A program made the translations under genes and the position numbers. The notes under the pieces are model-generated. The model saw nothing but the letters and a program-made list of their open reading frames with translations. It had not been told where the DNA came from and did no database searches. Of a stretch of 64,000 nt of DNA, positions 52,187-63,466 are shown one piece after another (the first letter of the stretch is position 1; each line of letters starts with the position of its first letter). The DNA comes from Apostichopus japonicus (taxonomy: Eukaryota > Echinodermata > Holothuroidea > Aspidochirotida > Stichopodidae): assembly GCF_037975245.1 (NCBI RefSeq), contig NC_092561.1, positions 372,001 to 436,000 on the forward strand, in the 5' to 3' direction.

Positions 52187-53139
52187 GAAAATCGTAATGA
52201 GTTGGAAAATCAAGAACAGTGAAAAAACTTTCAGCCTCCACCGGGATTCGAACCACGGGCCTCCCCGCTCTGTACGCGGACACCCTAACCACTAGGCTAT
52301 GGACGCTGATTGTATGTCCAGAGGTTCGAAACCGGTAAGGAAGATCGTAATTCCACTGTAGGCGTTTGTCACCTATATCGAACAATACTAGTTCTGTTTT
52401 TGGTGACATATTTTGCCCTACTCTAGAGATCAAACATGATGCTATCCAACTCGAAATCATTTGTGATTCCTAAAGCCGGATCTCGAAAGAGATACTTTGA
52501 ACAGACTTTATGTTAATGCAATGGAGGTAAACGACAAAGGCAAATGAATATATATAAATGAAAATCGTAATGAGTTGGAAAATCAAGAACAGTGAAAAAA
52601 CTTTCAGCCTCCACCGGGATTCGAACCACGTGCCTCCCCGCTCTGTACGCGGACACCCTAACCACTAGGCTATGGACGCTGATTGTATGTCCAGAGGTTC
52701 GAAACCGGTAAGGAAGATCGTAATTCCACTGTAGGCGTTTGTCACCTATATCGAACAATACTAGTTCTGTTTTTGGTGACATATTTTGCCCTACTCTAGA
52801 GATCAAACATGATGCTATCCAACTCGAAATCATTTGTGATTCCTAAAGCCGGATCTCGAAAGAGATACTTTGAACAGACTTTATGTTAATGCAATGGAGG
52901 TAAACGACAAAGGCAAATGAATATATATAAATGAAAATCGTAATGAGTTGGAAAATCAAGAACAGTGAAAAAACTTTCAGCCTCCACCGGGATTCGAACC
53001 ACGGGCCTCCCGCTCTGTACGCGGACACCCTAACCACTAGGCTATGGACTCTGATTGTATGTCCAGAGGTTCGAAACCGGTAAGGAAGATCGTAATTCCA
53101 CTGTAGGCGTTTGTCACCTATATCGAACAATACTAGTTC

Positions 53140-53226
<87 letters not shown>

Positions 53227-54620
53227 CTTCTGTCTGCTCGCTACTATAACACAGGTATCCAGCAATTCTGAGTTAGAGGGGACCCAAACAATATAAGGAT
53301 TTATACAGTAGGCGTGTCCAGTAACTTGTGAAGGTGGCTGCAGATGGGGGAGGGGGAATTAGTCTGCACAGCGGGCGAGGTGGGATGCACGGGGGGGGGG
53401 GGGATTGGGAGGCACATGAACCCCTGTTTCATCCCTCAAATCAAAGTCTCATATTCTACTGCCCTTCGAAGGTTTGTTACGGGCCGGGCGGCGAATATTT
53501 TTTCCCAGACTAAACTGACGCTGAAATTATTTCCTCGATTCTGATTGGTTATCAGCGAGCACGTGATATACTTTAGTTTTCAACATGGATCCTCCATAAT
53601 CTGTCGATATCAGTATGATCAACACGAACAAATTCAAAATATTCACATTAGCAACTTTACAGAACTTTCGGTAGGTATATATGAACGAAAGTATATAGTG
53701 CTCTTAACACAATGAAGCAACTATTCCCAACTACTGCGCCCATTATAGGCAGTTCTCGATCGTTTGTTTACTCGCTTGACTCCGCTCTACACAGCACATA
53801 CATGTAATGTAGCCAATTGTACTGTGTATAGTATACAACACAATAAAACACAGTGTATTTGTAATTGTAAACATGTAGCCGATGTACATATGTACGAGGT
53901 GTTTGTGTACATTCGGGGTTGCGATACTTTTAGTTTTATAATCATAAATTCAAAATGTATTCAGTCAATGAATCATGATAGGCCTAGTCGAATATGCAGT
54001 GGCAATGAAGACGCGCGAGCGAGTGTGTGCCAGCCAGTGAGTGTACACAAACATGGCATTTGACGATATGTCTGTGTCTTTTGACTTGTCAACTAGTTGT
54101 ATATAGCCTTATAATCTATACGTACGGAACCACATATGTTTACCTGCACAATTAGAAGTTCTTATACATGGTGACATACCGTAGTAGGCCTGCATTAACC
54201 GTATATACGTATTCGTACTAGTTCGAAATCTCAAATTCACTAATATAGGCCCTACCGCCCTTTCAGTAGCTCTTGATAACTGGAAGCCTTACATTGTATC
54301 TACATGTAGGCACACTTAGGTCTACAGTCTTTAACTTAGCCTGTATACGGCGTACACACGTATTTTTGACATGATGCGGCCCATGAGGATTGGTATGATC
54401 AACACTAACAGTGTCACATACATTCATTGATAAACGCCGACTACTATTCCGGTTTTGATCAGCCAATCAGAATCGAGGAAATAATTTCAGTGTCAGTTCA
54501 GTTTGGGAAAAAAATATTCACGGCCGGGCTAGTATATAACCTTTTACAAAATAATAATACAAAATAATGAAATAAACTTACCATACTCATATGAGGGTCG
54601 GTTTTTGCATTAGATTCCAT
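44537..54620 (-). CDS. Concentrative nucleoside transporter C (CNT/SLC28 family)
   Basis: Third paralogue, about 625 residues. Coding exons in gene order: 54582-54620, 51955-52122, 51213-51496, 50198-50339, 49562-49756, 48751-48912, 47837-48093, 46921-47089, 46395-46571, 45530-45710, 44537-44640. Phases are identical to A and B. The protein starts MESNAKTD. Landmarks: FSEYPRK and VKWRPVIWG at about 206-219; [14 protein letters not shown], where the highly conserved Gln of GQTE is Pro330 (codon CCG against CAG in B); G-x-K-x3-NEFVAF (Glu508); SGFSNVGT (Asn547, Thr550), with Thr in place of the ribose-contacting Ser. The residue split between exons 3 and 4 is Arg where A and B have Trp. The C-tail holds NATST. 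No stop or frameshift is seen, so the gene looks intact but with a remodelled substrate site. Intron 1 contains a tandem tRNA-derived repeat and a long-TIR element. Confidence 0.92.
46018..46375. repeat. TATAGGCTATATA minisatellite within (TA)n
   Basis: Pure TA tracts enclose about 170 bp of degenerate TATAGGCTATA units. It lies in intron 9 of transporter C, homologous in position to the (TA)n tract of transporter B. Confidence 0.9.
50371..50430. repeat. (TA)n microsatellite
   Basis: A TA tract about 30 bases upstream of the exon 4 acceptor of transporter C. The 116-codon minus-strand open frame here is exon 4 extended into this repeat. Confidence 0.9.
50600..50770. repeat. GAGTAC-rich segment
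   Basis: GAGTAC recurs about seven times in 170 bp inside intron 3 of transporter C, like the GTACTC-rich segment of transporter A at 22440-22645. Confidence 0.5.
52234..52306 (-). other. tRNA-like sequence (SINE head or tRNA pseudogene), copy 1
   Basis: 73 nt. It can fold with 6 of 7 acceptor pairs, a D-stem with G-U pairs, and a 5-bp anticodon stem with loop GTACAGA that reads as anticodon ACA. The T-stem has two mismatches. The A box TAGCCTAGTGG and B box GGTTCGAATCC are intact. The weak T-stem, the odd anticodon and the tandem context argue for a tRNA-derived repeat and not a working tRNA. Confidence 0.65.
52607..52679 (-). other. tRNA-like sequence, copy 2
   Basis: Identical to copy 1 except one base beside the T-stem (ACGTGG in place of CCGTGG). 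Confidence 0.65.
52980..53051 (-). other. tRNA-like sequence, copy 3
   Basis: 72 nt. One base is lost in the anticodon-stem/variable region and the acceptor 5' side is changed, so it is more decayed than copies 1 and 2. Confidence 0.6.
53143..53224. repeat. (TA)n microsatellite
   Basis: TA tract that truncates the third 373-bp unit. Confidence 0.9.
53469..54543. mobile_element. Element with terminal inverted repeats of about 80 bp
   Basis: The left end (about 53469-53552) and right end (about 54460-54543) are inverted copies of each other with a few mismatches. They share GAATATTTTTTTCCCA and GAAATTATTTCCTCGATTCT segments in the same order. The 0.9-kb interior has no transposase-like frame. 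The right end stops about 39 bases from the exon 1 donor of transporter C. The superfamily is undetermined; no clear target duplication was seen. Confidence 0.75.
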
Positions 54621-55740
54621 GTTTTTTTTTCAAAATCCTTTTGTCTGACACCAGAATTTCGACTTTTTGCCGATATTGGCATATATTAACGTTTACCGTC
54701 ACTGTGTCAGTAATATACGGTATCTCGCTCAGACGCAAAGTTAATGGAGACGTGATTCTTCCTTATGTGAAACAATAACATTTGGATTCTTAATAACAGT
54801 AGTAATTATCAGTACCAACTCCTCAATTACGTGGCAATCGTTGTCTTTGAATCTTCTTATAGTAACATTCTGATAAGAACCATGTTTCTCTTCGCGATCT
54901 GTAAATAGCTGAAAGCCGAGTGTCATGTATACTTATTCCAAAGTCCATTTGTTATCCGTATATCCATGATATATATAGATATAAAATGTTGTAATGGTAT
55001 ACCCGTATATACGAACTCCACTGTATTATATTTAATTGCATGTACGTTATGAATACTGCAACGTTGTTAGCGTCATTCACAACCAGAATTTGTCAGCGAT
55101 TGATTCCAAAGGATATATATGCCATCAAAAATACACAGTAACTTAGTGGCTGTTGCAGATGTCAGGATTATAAGAGCACAATATCGTATATGAATACTTG
55201 TTGACTTGTTTAACACTAATCATGGTCAACTTCCGAAAAACATATCAGTCAATCGGTCTATATATAGAAATATGTACATTCCCCAAACAGAAATAAGAGG
55301 TCGAAGGTTAAAACTTCACTGATGAGCCTTAATCGGTGATTAATACAACAGTGTTAGCGCCAGGTACTATACCTACAAGCTGAACGGTATTTCTGCAACG
55401 ACTCTTGCATGTTTAGCCGTTCAGTTTAAGCCGTATATAGCATATAGTCATCAACGATCAGATGTAGCCTATGCTAATCATTAAGTCAAGATGTGACATC
55501 ATTTGACACAGCGAAGTGCTGGTAGTTATTTTTTGAGCAGTGAGTACATGAATATACCTATAGTATGTATGTATGTATGTATATTAGATCCTCCTGCAAG
55601 CAGGAACTCGCGAAGAAGCCGCATTGGCTTATCAAAGCCGCAAGCTGACCGAAGTCAGTCTCTTACATTCATATTTAACGTCCATGATTATGAATTGTTA
55701 ATTGTCAACAACTCTGTAACTGGACGACATACATTAATCT

Positions 55741-55807
55741 GGGAGTGACTCGAACCGGGGACCTTATGATTGAAAGGCACCGGCGTTAACCACTGAGCTA
55801 ACACTCC
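55741..55807 (-). other. tRNA-like sequence (degenerate)
   Basis: On the minus strand it starts GGAGTGTTAGCTCAGTGG, an A-box match, and has a B-box-like GGTTCGAGTCA. Six acceptor pairs can form, but the 3' side of the T-stem is missing. It looks like a truncated tRNA-derived repeat head. Confidence 0.6.
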
Positions 55808-55811
55808 TTCT

Positions 55812-56166
55812 AACACTCCTATAGTGAACACTCCTATAGGAGCTAACACTCCTATAGGAGCTAACACTCCTATAGGAGCTAACACTCCTATAGGAGCTAA
55901 CACTCCTATAGGAGCTAACACTCCTATAGGAGCTAACACTCCTATAGGAGCTAACACTCCTATAGGAGCTAACACTCCTATAGGAGCTAACACTCCTATA
56001 GGAGCTAACACTCCTATAGGAGCTAACACTCCTATAGGAGCTAACACTCCTATAGGAGCTAACACTCCTATAGGAGCTAACACTCCTATAGGAGCTAACA
56101 CTCCTATAGGAGCTAACACTCCTATAGGAGCTAACACTCCTATAGGAGCTAACACTCCTATAGTGA
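55812..56166. repeat. 18-bp minisatellite, about 18 copies
   Basis: Almost perfect tandem copies of CTAACACTCCTATAGGAG. Because 18 is a multiple of three and the unit has no stop, several frames stay open on both strands (117, 187 and 206 codons), giving hexapeptide repeats such as NTPIGA. These are not taken as genes. The unit contains the palindrome TCCTATAGGA. Confidence 0.95.
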
Positions 56167-56714
56167 AACGGCGATGAGTTGGAAAATCCAGAACAACCAC
56201 TCCTCCCTCCCCCCCCCGGCATTGCAAAATGCAGTGCGATGCAAAAATGAAAAATGAAATGCAAAATATACACAGTATACAATATAGAACACGATGCGAT
56301 ACGACCATTCAATGAACGCACCTGCATTTGACACAGCGACTGAGGTGCTGGTATGTATTTGAGTACATCTATAGACCTATACTTAAACGGCTATGAGTTG
56401 GAAAATCCAGAACAGTGAAGTCCCAGCAACCACTACCCCCCCCCCCTCCCCCACGGCATTGCAATTGTATGCAATGCAAAATTCACAGGACAATATACAA
56501 CACGATGCGAGACTATGCAATGAACAATAGAGTACGAACGACACAATACAGTGCAATACAATGCAATACAGTGAAAATACTAAACAATGAATACAATTTA
56601 ATTAAAAATACCACACAACACAATACAATGCGATATCGTACGATACGATGTGATACACAAGCAACTCAGTATCTTTAAACAAGATTTCCATACCAACTTG
56701 AGTTCTCTAATCGG

Positions 56715-56830
56715 AGCTGAAAGACCTTTGGAAAATAATAATAATGATAATAATCAATAAATTAATATAGCATTTGATCCAGAAAAAAATCTGCTCTAGG
56801 CGCTTTACAAAGCAAAGATGAAGAATGAAA
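56715..56830. repeat. SINE-like dispersed repeat fragment
   Basis: ATA-repeat stretch followed by GCTCTAGGCGCTTTACAAAG, a form I recognise as a common dispersed repeat end in marine invertebrate genomes. Identification is from memory only. Confidence 0.4.
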
Positions 56831-58124
56831 AATACATACAAATATACAACAAACAAAAATTAATTATCGAAATGTAAATTGAAAGAATCAACAGATGGGG
56901 ACTGTTTTAGATGAATGGTTATAGAGAGAGTTCCATGGTTTCGGCGCCGATGAAGAGAAGGAAATATCGTCATAATGGGATCTTGTCATCGCTTGGAATC
57001 CTTTGCTCGTAACTGCTCCAGGGACTTACAACATTTTAAAACCTGCTCCCCTTATCTTGCAATTGAGCTAACCAAAATCGTTCCTTTCTTCGCCTGATAT
57101 TTTCTCTCGAAGGTTTATCCCACCCAAAACTCAACCTCTACCCCCACCCACCCCATCGCACCCCACCCCATCCCCATCCCCACCGACTCCCACCGGCGCC
57201 ACCTTCTTCGCCCTCTTCTGCCTTTGCTCTGTTCGTTTACATCACGTGTACTAGGCCTTCCTCATAATGTTCATGGCATACGTGTCGAAAGCCATGCACA
57301 CAGCACGAAACATTGAAAAAAAAACAGTCTTACAACGCCTAAGGATGTTTCGAAAAGATTTTCCTCCAGTAATAACAAAGTCATAATAGAATTGAAAATA
57401 GTTTCCACAATTGTATCTATTGCCACGACGTTGTTGACAGTTTGTGTGGGTGTTTTCTTGTTAAGTAAATAAATCGAGACAGGTGCACATACTCCGCACA
57501 GAACAGTGTAATATGCGTTCGTATCTACGTAGTGGTAGTACTATGCATGCCTGGTGCGAAATGCATCCACTGTATCGACGGTTCGTATGTCCTGCATGCA
57601 GAGAAAAAAACACAGTTAAGTCATACGTTTACACACGATGGAAGCACTGTTTTAATTTGTTTTGATAAATCGACTACCTTAATGCATTGTATTTACATAT
57701 GCAGATATGAGTGCATTTTGAGGCTTTTCGTAGGATTCTACAGGTCAATTGAGTAAGTGAGTTGATGTTCAAGCGAGGCGCTGTACACTGATACGGAACA
57801 ACGCCGAGTATAATATACACACAGCCGCGAAGCTTGAATATGTGGGTTTAACCTAGCCTTCGTATGAACGTGACCGTGAATACTGTTATATGTTGCGTTG
57901 AAGCTAGGAAAGTCGATTCGTGTAACGACGTACGGAGGCAGTGGAAATAAATCCAAAATTTCAGGGAGGAATACTTGGATTTGATGATATATTGAATCGA
58001 CTCCACTCCCGACCTGAGGCCACAGCGTGTGTTACGTGGCAATCTCGGTAGCATATCAAACGTGCTTACACAGAGTTACAGATTCTTATTTGGACTTTAG
58101 TCAATATTAGTATCAGCAATTGGA

Positions 58125-58528
58125 ATGGCTCACTTAGATACTGATGACAACGCGGTAAGTATATAAGACGGTATTAAGTGTAACCATCCAATTTATTATG
58201 ATATATATCAATAAATCGCATCATTTTAGCAACATAGGCCTACAGGGATTACCCTCTGGCACTGTATAATGAGGTATTTTATGTGCAGTTGGGGTTCGTG
58301 CGACCGAGCGGTATAAATCGGCTTGGCGGGGAAGAGGGTTGTGGGGGGGGGGGGGTTGGTTGTCAGGTGGGGTGAGGGCCCTTAAAGAAACTTCACTCTC
58401 ATTATCGTAATCACTAAACTAACCTGTTTATGTCCCATATGACCCTATTATTGGCGTAGGTATGTGATGAGCTTAGCGTTACTGTCTGAATGGTACGTTT
58501 ATATATTGGAGTAAACGTGGATTTTCGT

Positions 58529-58573
<45 letters not shown>

Positions 58574-58614
58574 ATTTATATATATATATATATTTATTAT
58601 TATATATATTATAT

Positions 58615-58658
<44 letters not shown>

Positions 58659-61600
58659 ATATATATATTTATTTATTTATTTGAGGTGAGGGGGGAAGCA
58701 AGCACACAACTTAAAGATACCTGATTTGTTCAACTCCGGAGCTTTATAAAGTTTTCATATTCAATTTGTACCATTGGGTTTTACTTTCAGTTACAAAATT
58801 GATTCGATGATGACGTCATATATAGTGAATTCTAACGTAAAGATTCGCTTCCGTGTTTGTCGAGTAGAGTCATTAACTAGTAGGCCTATAAAAGTATTTT
58901 TGTTTTGTCTGACTCGGTCGAGTCGATTTCCATTGACTTGTGTCAAGGTGAAAGTTATTAGAAGGAAAATGCGTGATTGCTGTAACAATATACCTCTAGC
59001 TGCATGCTGCAGAACGAGATGACAATAAATTACAAATGCTTGTCATTAAATCCTCAATGGTGCATGACTGCTATAAATAACCTATAGCATGAGAACTTAT
59101 ATTAATTTGAGGAAGTAAATCAATGTATATCATATATATACGTCATGACTGCGACTTTCTTAATGGTATGTATTTAGAATTAATAGTTAAGAACGAACTA
59201 AATGAACTTTTTCTGTTTGATTTAAAATGTCAAATTCAACATTTGCTAAACTTTATATATATATAGCGCATATATTTTTATTTATTTTACACTCAGAATG
59301 TTGGAGTCAATATACCGACGGTATCATTTACCCTGTTGTATGATAAGACGGATGAGGTTTTGAGTGTACAGACAGTCAAGATTAATAACCTTCATCAAGA
59401 GAGGTAAATACCTATAGTTGGGGTCACCGAGAGCCCCACCCCTCCTCACCCACTCCCCCCCCCCTCAACCCCTCTTCTTGTCAGTCCTACCTGCAGTCCT
59501 AACAATTAGGGACTGTAACGATAGTTCTTTCAGTTTCAGTTTATTTCACTCTTTTCATCCTTCCAGGAACCACATTACAAAGGAAGCAATTATCCTTATT
59601 TACATATGTAAATGAAAAGAAAGAAAGGGGTAAAAGTAGTTCCCGGCCTAGCCCTGTATAAATGCAACATAATAGTTACTTATGTTCAAATTCCTTTTTG
59701 TTTTAGGTGGGGTGCTTTATGTCACAATGTCTCAGTAAATGAATATACATCCGTCCAATATAGGTTATTCATTGTCTATAGTATAACCTATAGTCTATTT
59801 ATAGAAGATATTTTTATCAGGTTGTTGCACCCAATGCAGAACAGACACTTTACTACGTTCAGGTAAATGTACACAATAGTGATGCCCTCAATCAAAGGGA
59901 CATGGCATTATGACACATTTCTCTTATTCCACACTTCACCAAGACTTTGCAGATAATCGCAGATAGCAACACCATCTCCAAAGCAAACACTTAGTTTAGT
60001 ATTGTTATGTTTAGCTATGTTTGTTTAGTTATGTTTAGTTATATTATGTTAAATGTTTAGCGTATTAGTTATGTTTAGTTATATTATGTTAAATGTTTAG
60101 CGTATTGTATACCCTCATTTGGATGTCAGCATCGTTGTGAGTGGTAACATATCAAAGGCGGCGGAACCGGGGGGGGGGCACAGGGGGCACGTGCCCCCCC
60201 ACTTTTCCTCAGGTTAAAAATGTGCCCTTTTTCTACATAAAAATTTCAAAATAAAAAAAGAGTTTACAAAGCGAAACCCACGTCGAATGAAATATTTCGG
60301 GAAGTTTTAAATGTTTACTACCACAGGCGTAGGAGCCCAATTTGATTTGGGGGGGGGGGCTGTAACGACTTGCCCGAAAAATAGTACCAACATTTTTCAA
60401 GCGCTACGCGCGCGTCCAACATGTTAATGTGCATATCATATAGGCATGCGTTGGTTATTACATCACATGCCAATAGCATACAATCATTTGCCGTGTTATA
60501 ACCCTTCCAAATTGGTTAGAATTATTGGCAAAGTCGTTACAAAAATAATGATCATAATAATATCACTTTAACCATTGAAAAACACATAGAAAATTATTTT
60601 TCTTTCAGTATTTTGACATATTTCATTTGCTTTCATGCATGTATCGATCGCGTGTGCAGGGACTTGGACTTTATAATGATTTCACCTCATTTTGTCTTTT
60701 TCCTTGTTTCCCAATTTGCACATTACATATTGTAGTGCTAGTATGCATTGTTTCCTTGAGGGGTGGGGGGTGGCGATGATGGAGTGATGTGTATATGCAA
60801 ATAAGGTAATACAATAAGAGTTATAAAAGGTACTAAATATCAGGCTGCATCAGTCCAATCGAATTTCTGCAAAGTGCCCTTCGACGTTGGTGCCCCCCCC
60901 CCCCAGATTAAAAGTGCTTCCGCCGCCCTTGTAACATATACATACGTTTCACGTGGCCATAGGGCTATACTTACATCCTTCAAGGAATGAGCCGTAAAAT
61001 TAAAGCCTATGCATATTTAAATTAAATTTTGACAACAATTTAGTTATATAAAGACAACACATCAATTCCAACTTAGGGGAAGATATTTAAGATCAAAGAT
61101 TTGAGCGTAGTGAATTAAAATTTAAAAAAAAACGGTGGTTAACTTTTGTTTTCATTTTAACTTTTTTTCTTCTATTTTGCATGCGAGCTCTTAACACTGC
61201 AGCAATATTTTCTTCTTCTTCAATTTTAAGACGAAACGAAGACATTGCTGTGCATTTTAAAGCCAAAGATTGGAGCGGTGAGACGCAGCCAAAAACAGCA
61301 CGTACCGCTGATATCATTTGGAACGAAAAGTTGGCTGGAAAATGTGAGTAATATGGATCATTGTCTCGTTCTTATTCTATCGTGTTGACTTTTAAACGTT
61401 TAATTCACTTGGTAAATCATATTGCGTGACAGAATTCATAATGTTAACAATATGCAAATTGCAAGTTGCTATGGTTACAGGTTGTATCTACAGCCATCCA
61501 TGGTATGTAACTCTTATCATGCAAATCAGTCCGCTTGCCTTTGTATTATATGCATAATTTAAATATCTCTTTATTATCTTAGGTATCTATTTCATTTATC

Positions 61601-63466
61601 TGCCGCTTAAATGTTTAATAAAAAATGCGGGGAGGCGAAAGGTGGTGGTTGTAAAGGGAAGACTGAACTGTAAGAAAACGGATAGTTGGACTGAACTCAT
61701 TTTTCATCTATAAGAAATTTCTAATCTTCTCGTATATCCCCGTATGCTTGGCACTATACAATAGTTAAACATAAAACATACGTTGCTTATCTTGATCTTA
61801 TCTTATGCAGATTGATTCAGTTAGTTGCTACGCAACAGCAAGGACGTCACATATTTTGACTACTTCATCATGCATTTCTTATTTTTATCTTGATGCTAAG
61901 TATGCATACTGACCAATCACTGTACTATAAATCACATGTTTTGAGTAATTTATACCAGACCCGCCTGTATATGATATATGCTTATAACATGTTAGCCTGC
62001 AAAATTGACGAAGTTGTTACATGATAGCAAAAACGTAATGCAGACGAATTTTGTAACAGATATATATATGTTAACCTGCTGGCTTAACCATATATAGCAA
62101 ATATTTTACATACTGCATTACAATTGACATACAGTACATTTTAATTTAGCAATATTTTAAACAAATTTGCCACACATGTTCACACGTTAAATAAAATATT
62201 ATGCGAATTGAACAAGTGTCTACCCTAATAGCAAAATGGACGTGCCATCCATCAACTAATTAAGAGGTTTTTGCGTACTATATGAAAATTGGCTCCATGA
62301 TTGAGTATACAGAACCGTCTAGTCTTCTTACCAATTCATGATTCACCAGACATGTCAATAATGTTATGTATTGAACGCCGTATGATAGTTTGTAATAATT
62401 ACAACAACCAAAAAGCGTTAAGACAAAAGTCATCCGGAAACATGGAACAACTAAGTAAACATGAATATTTGTTTGATTTAAGTGTCATGTAAACAAACTT
62501 CAAGCACTTTATGTTCTTTCATTTGTCTGACTGTGGATTAATTGCATTGTTCCTAAACGACGAACAGACATTGAACGATTGTATGGGCATTTATACGGGC
62601 ATTTCCTGGAGTGTATATCACACCTGAGTAATTCAGCTAACATCATTTACCTTTGTTCTTCCCTCTCAGTAAAACATAAACATATCGCAGAGGAAAATGT
62701 TCATGTTAAAGTCACTAATGGAGAATCGTTAGAAATCGGCGCAGTTTCAGTCAGTTTAAAGGACGTGAATGTTGACGAGAAGACTGTTTGTTCACTTCAC
62801 TTGGATATGGTGAGCAGTTCACACATATATACTGTATTCACACACTCACACACACGCATGAAGATATATATATAACTTGCAAGAAAACACTCTCAATATA
62901 TAATAACCATGAAGTACCGGTATGATGTCTTTCACAAGTTGACAAGGCCCCACCCCCTCCCCCACCTCCCACCCCCCCCAAAAAAGATTCTCAAACATGA
63001 TATTATAGAAAGACAATTTAAAACTTTACCTTAACTGTTTATAGGAATTCCAGTGAATTCAACCAGTAATTGCTTCGTATAACTCAACTATCGCACTTTC
63101 CCATCTGTCGAGCCTATAAACTGGTACCCTTTTTTAGCAGTGTGTTCTCGCTGACCCACTTCCTGGTCAAACATCCTTATTTTGTCAATTTTGATACCCG
63201 AAGATGACAGAAAACTATCAGGCAAACACTTTTCTGTAGCTCCCATTAAAACCGAAATTACAAGACAATGTGTGTTTTATGGATAACACCAATTGCTGTT
63301 AGCGAGGACGATAACTCGAACACTTCTCAGTCAATATACAATTGAATAACTACTGACCATTTTACATTTTACAGAACCAAGTCAACAGAGGAGAGCTCGT
63401 ATTTTCGATACGTCCGACGAATGATGGAGTGAATCTGACCATTTCTAAAGCCAGAAACTTGCCAAG
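58125..63466 (+). CDS. Synaptotagmin-like double C2-domain protein (5' part)
   Basis: Exons 58125-58154, 59297-59403, 61231-61343, 62670-62809 and 63375-63466 join in matching phases (0, 2, 1, 0, 2) into about 160 residues. The gene continues past the right edge. It starts MAHLDTDDNA. Residues 11-140 look like a C2 domain of synaptotagmin topology: VSFTLLYD near the first strand, then KINNLHQE, VHFKAKDW, TARTADIIWNEKLAGK (the P-x-WNE-type turn) and SVSLKDV. The last exon gives GELVFSIRP...LTISKARNLP, a typical start of a second C2 domain. C2 domains bind membranes or proteins, often with calcium. The loop aspartates usual for calcium binding in the first domain are not evident (RNEDIAV and AKDWSGE in their place), so it may be calcium-independent. 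Start chosen as the first ATG before GTAAGT; a different first exon is possible. Confidence 0.75.
58536..58680. repeat. (TA)n/(TTA) microsatellite
   Basis: TA tract with interspersed TATT units in intron 1 of the C2 gene. Confidence 0.9.
60026..60105. repeat. 40-bp tandem duplication
   Basis: Two identical 40-bp units starting TAGTTATGTTTAGTTATATT at 60026 and 60066, in intron 2 of the C2 gene. Confidence 0.9.
60153..60931. mobile_element. hAT-like nonautonomous element, 779 bp
   Basis: Terminal inverted repeats CAAAGGCGGCGGAA (60153-60166) and CAAGGGCGGCGGAA (complement, 60918-60931) match at 13 of 14. They are flanked by a perfect 8-bp target duplication TAACATAT (60145-60152 and 60932-60939). 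The 8-bp duplication and CA...TG ends fit the hAT superfamily. G-runs and C-runs just inside the ends could pair. No transposase frame is present. It lies in intron 2 of the C2 gene (59404-61230). Confidence 0.85.

Larger units (their letters stand above)
52180..53145 (-). repeat. 373-bp tandem repeat carrying a tRNA-derived head, 2.6 copies
   Basis: Units begin near 52180, 52553 and 52926. The first two are nearly identical over 373 bp; the third is cut at about 53145 by a (TA)n tract. Each unit contains, on the minus strand, a tRNA-like block with polymerase III A and B boxes, so this is probably a SINE amplified in tandem within intron 1 of transporter C. The minus-strand open frames of 106-140 codons are repeat-encoded and not genes. 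The motif ATGAGTTGGAAAATC of each unit also occurs at 56174 and 56393. Confidence 0.85.
54621..58124. other. Intergenic region between transporter C and the C2 gene
   Basis: Divergent promoters would lie here, since C reads left and the C2 gene reads right. Contents: a tRNA-like block (55741-55807), an 18-bp minisatellite (55812-56166), repeat modules starting CATTTGACACAGCGA on both sides of it (about 55499 and 56327), a SINE-like repeat (56715-56830) and a C-rich stretch (57115-57200). Open frames at 57483-58054 match nothing known. Confidence 0.6.

Noticed and set aside
52092-53265. Minus-strand frames of 106-140 codons repeated three times as a possible gene family
   Set aside because: They follow the 373-bp tandem SINE-like unit and cross its tRNA-like block. 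No protein family is recognisable.
53328-53544. Gly-rich plus-strand frames near a G-run
   Set aside because: They are short and driven by G-run composition inside a repeat-laden intron of transporter C.
55688-56327. Open frames of 117, 187 and 206 codons with perfect hexapeptide repeats
   Set aside because: They are the 18-bp minisatellite read in several frames on both strands. The unit length is a multiple of three and lacks stops, so openness is automatic.
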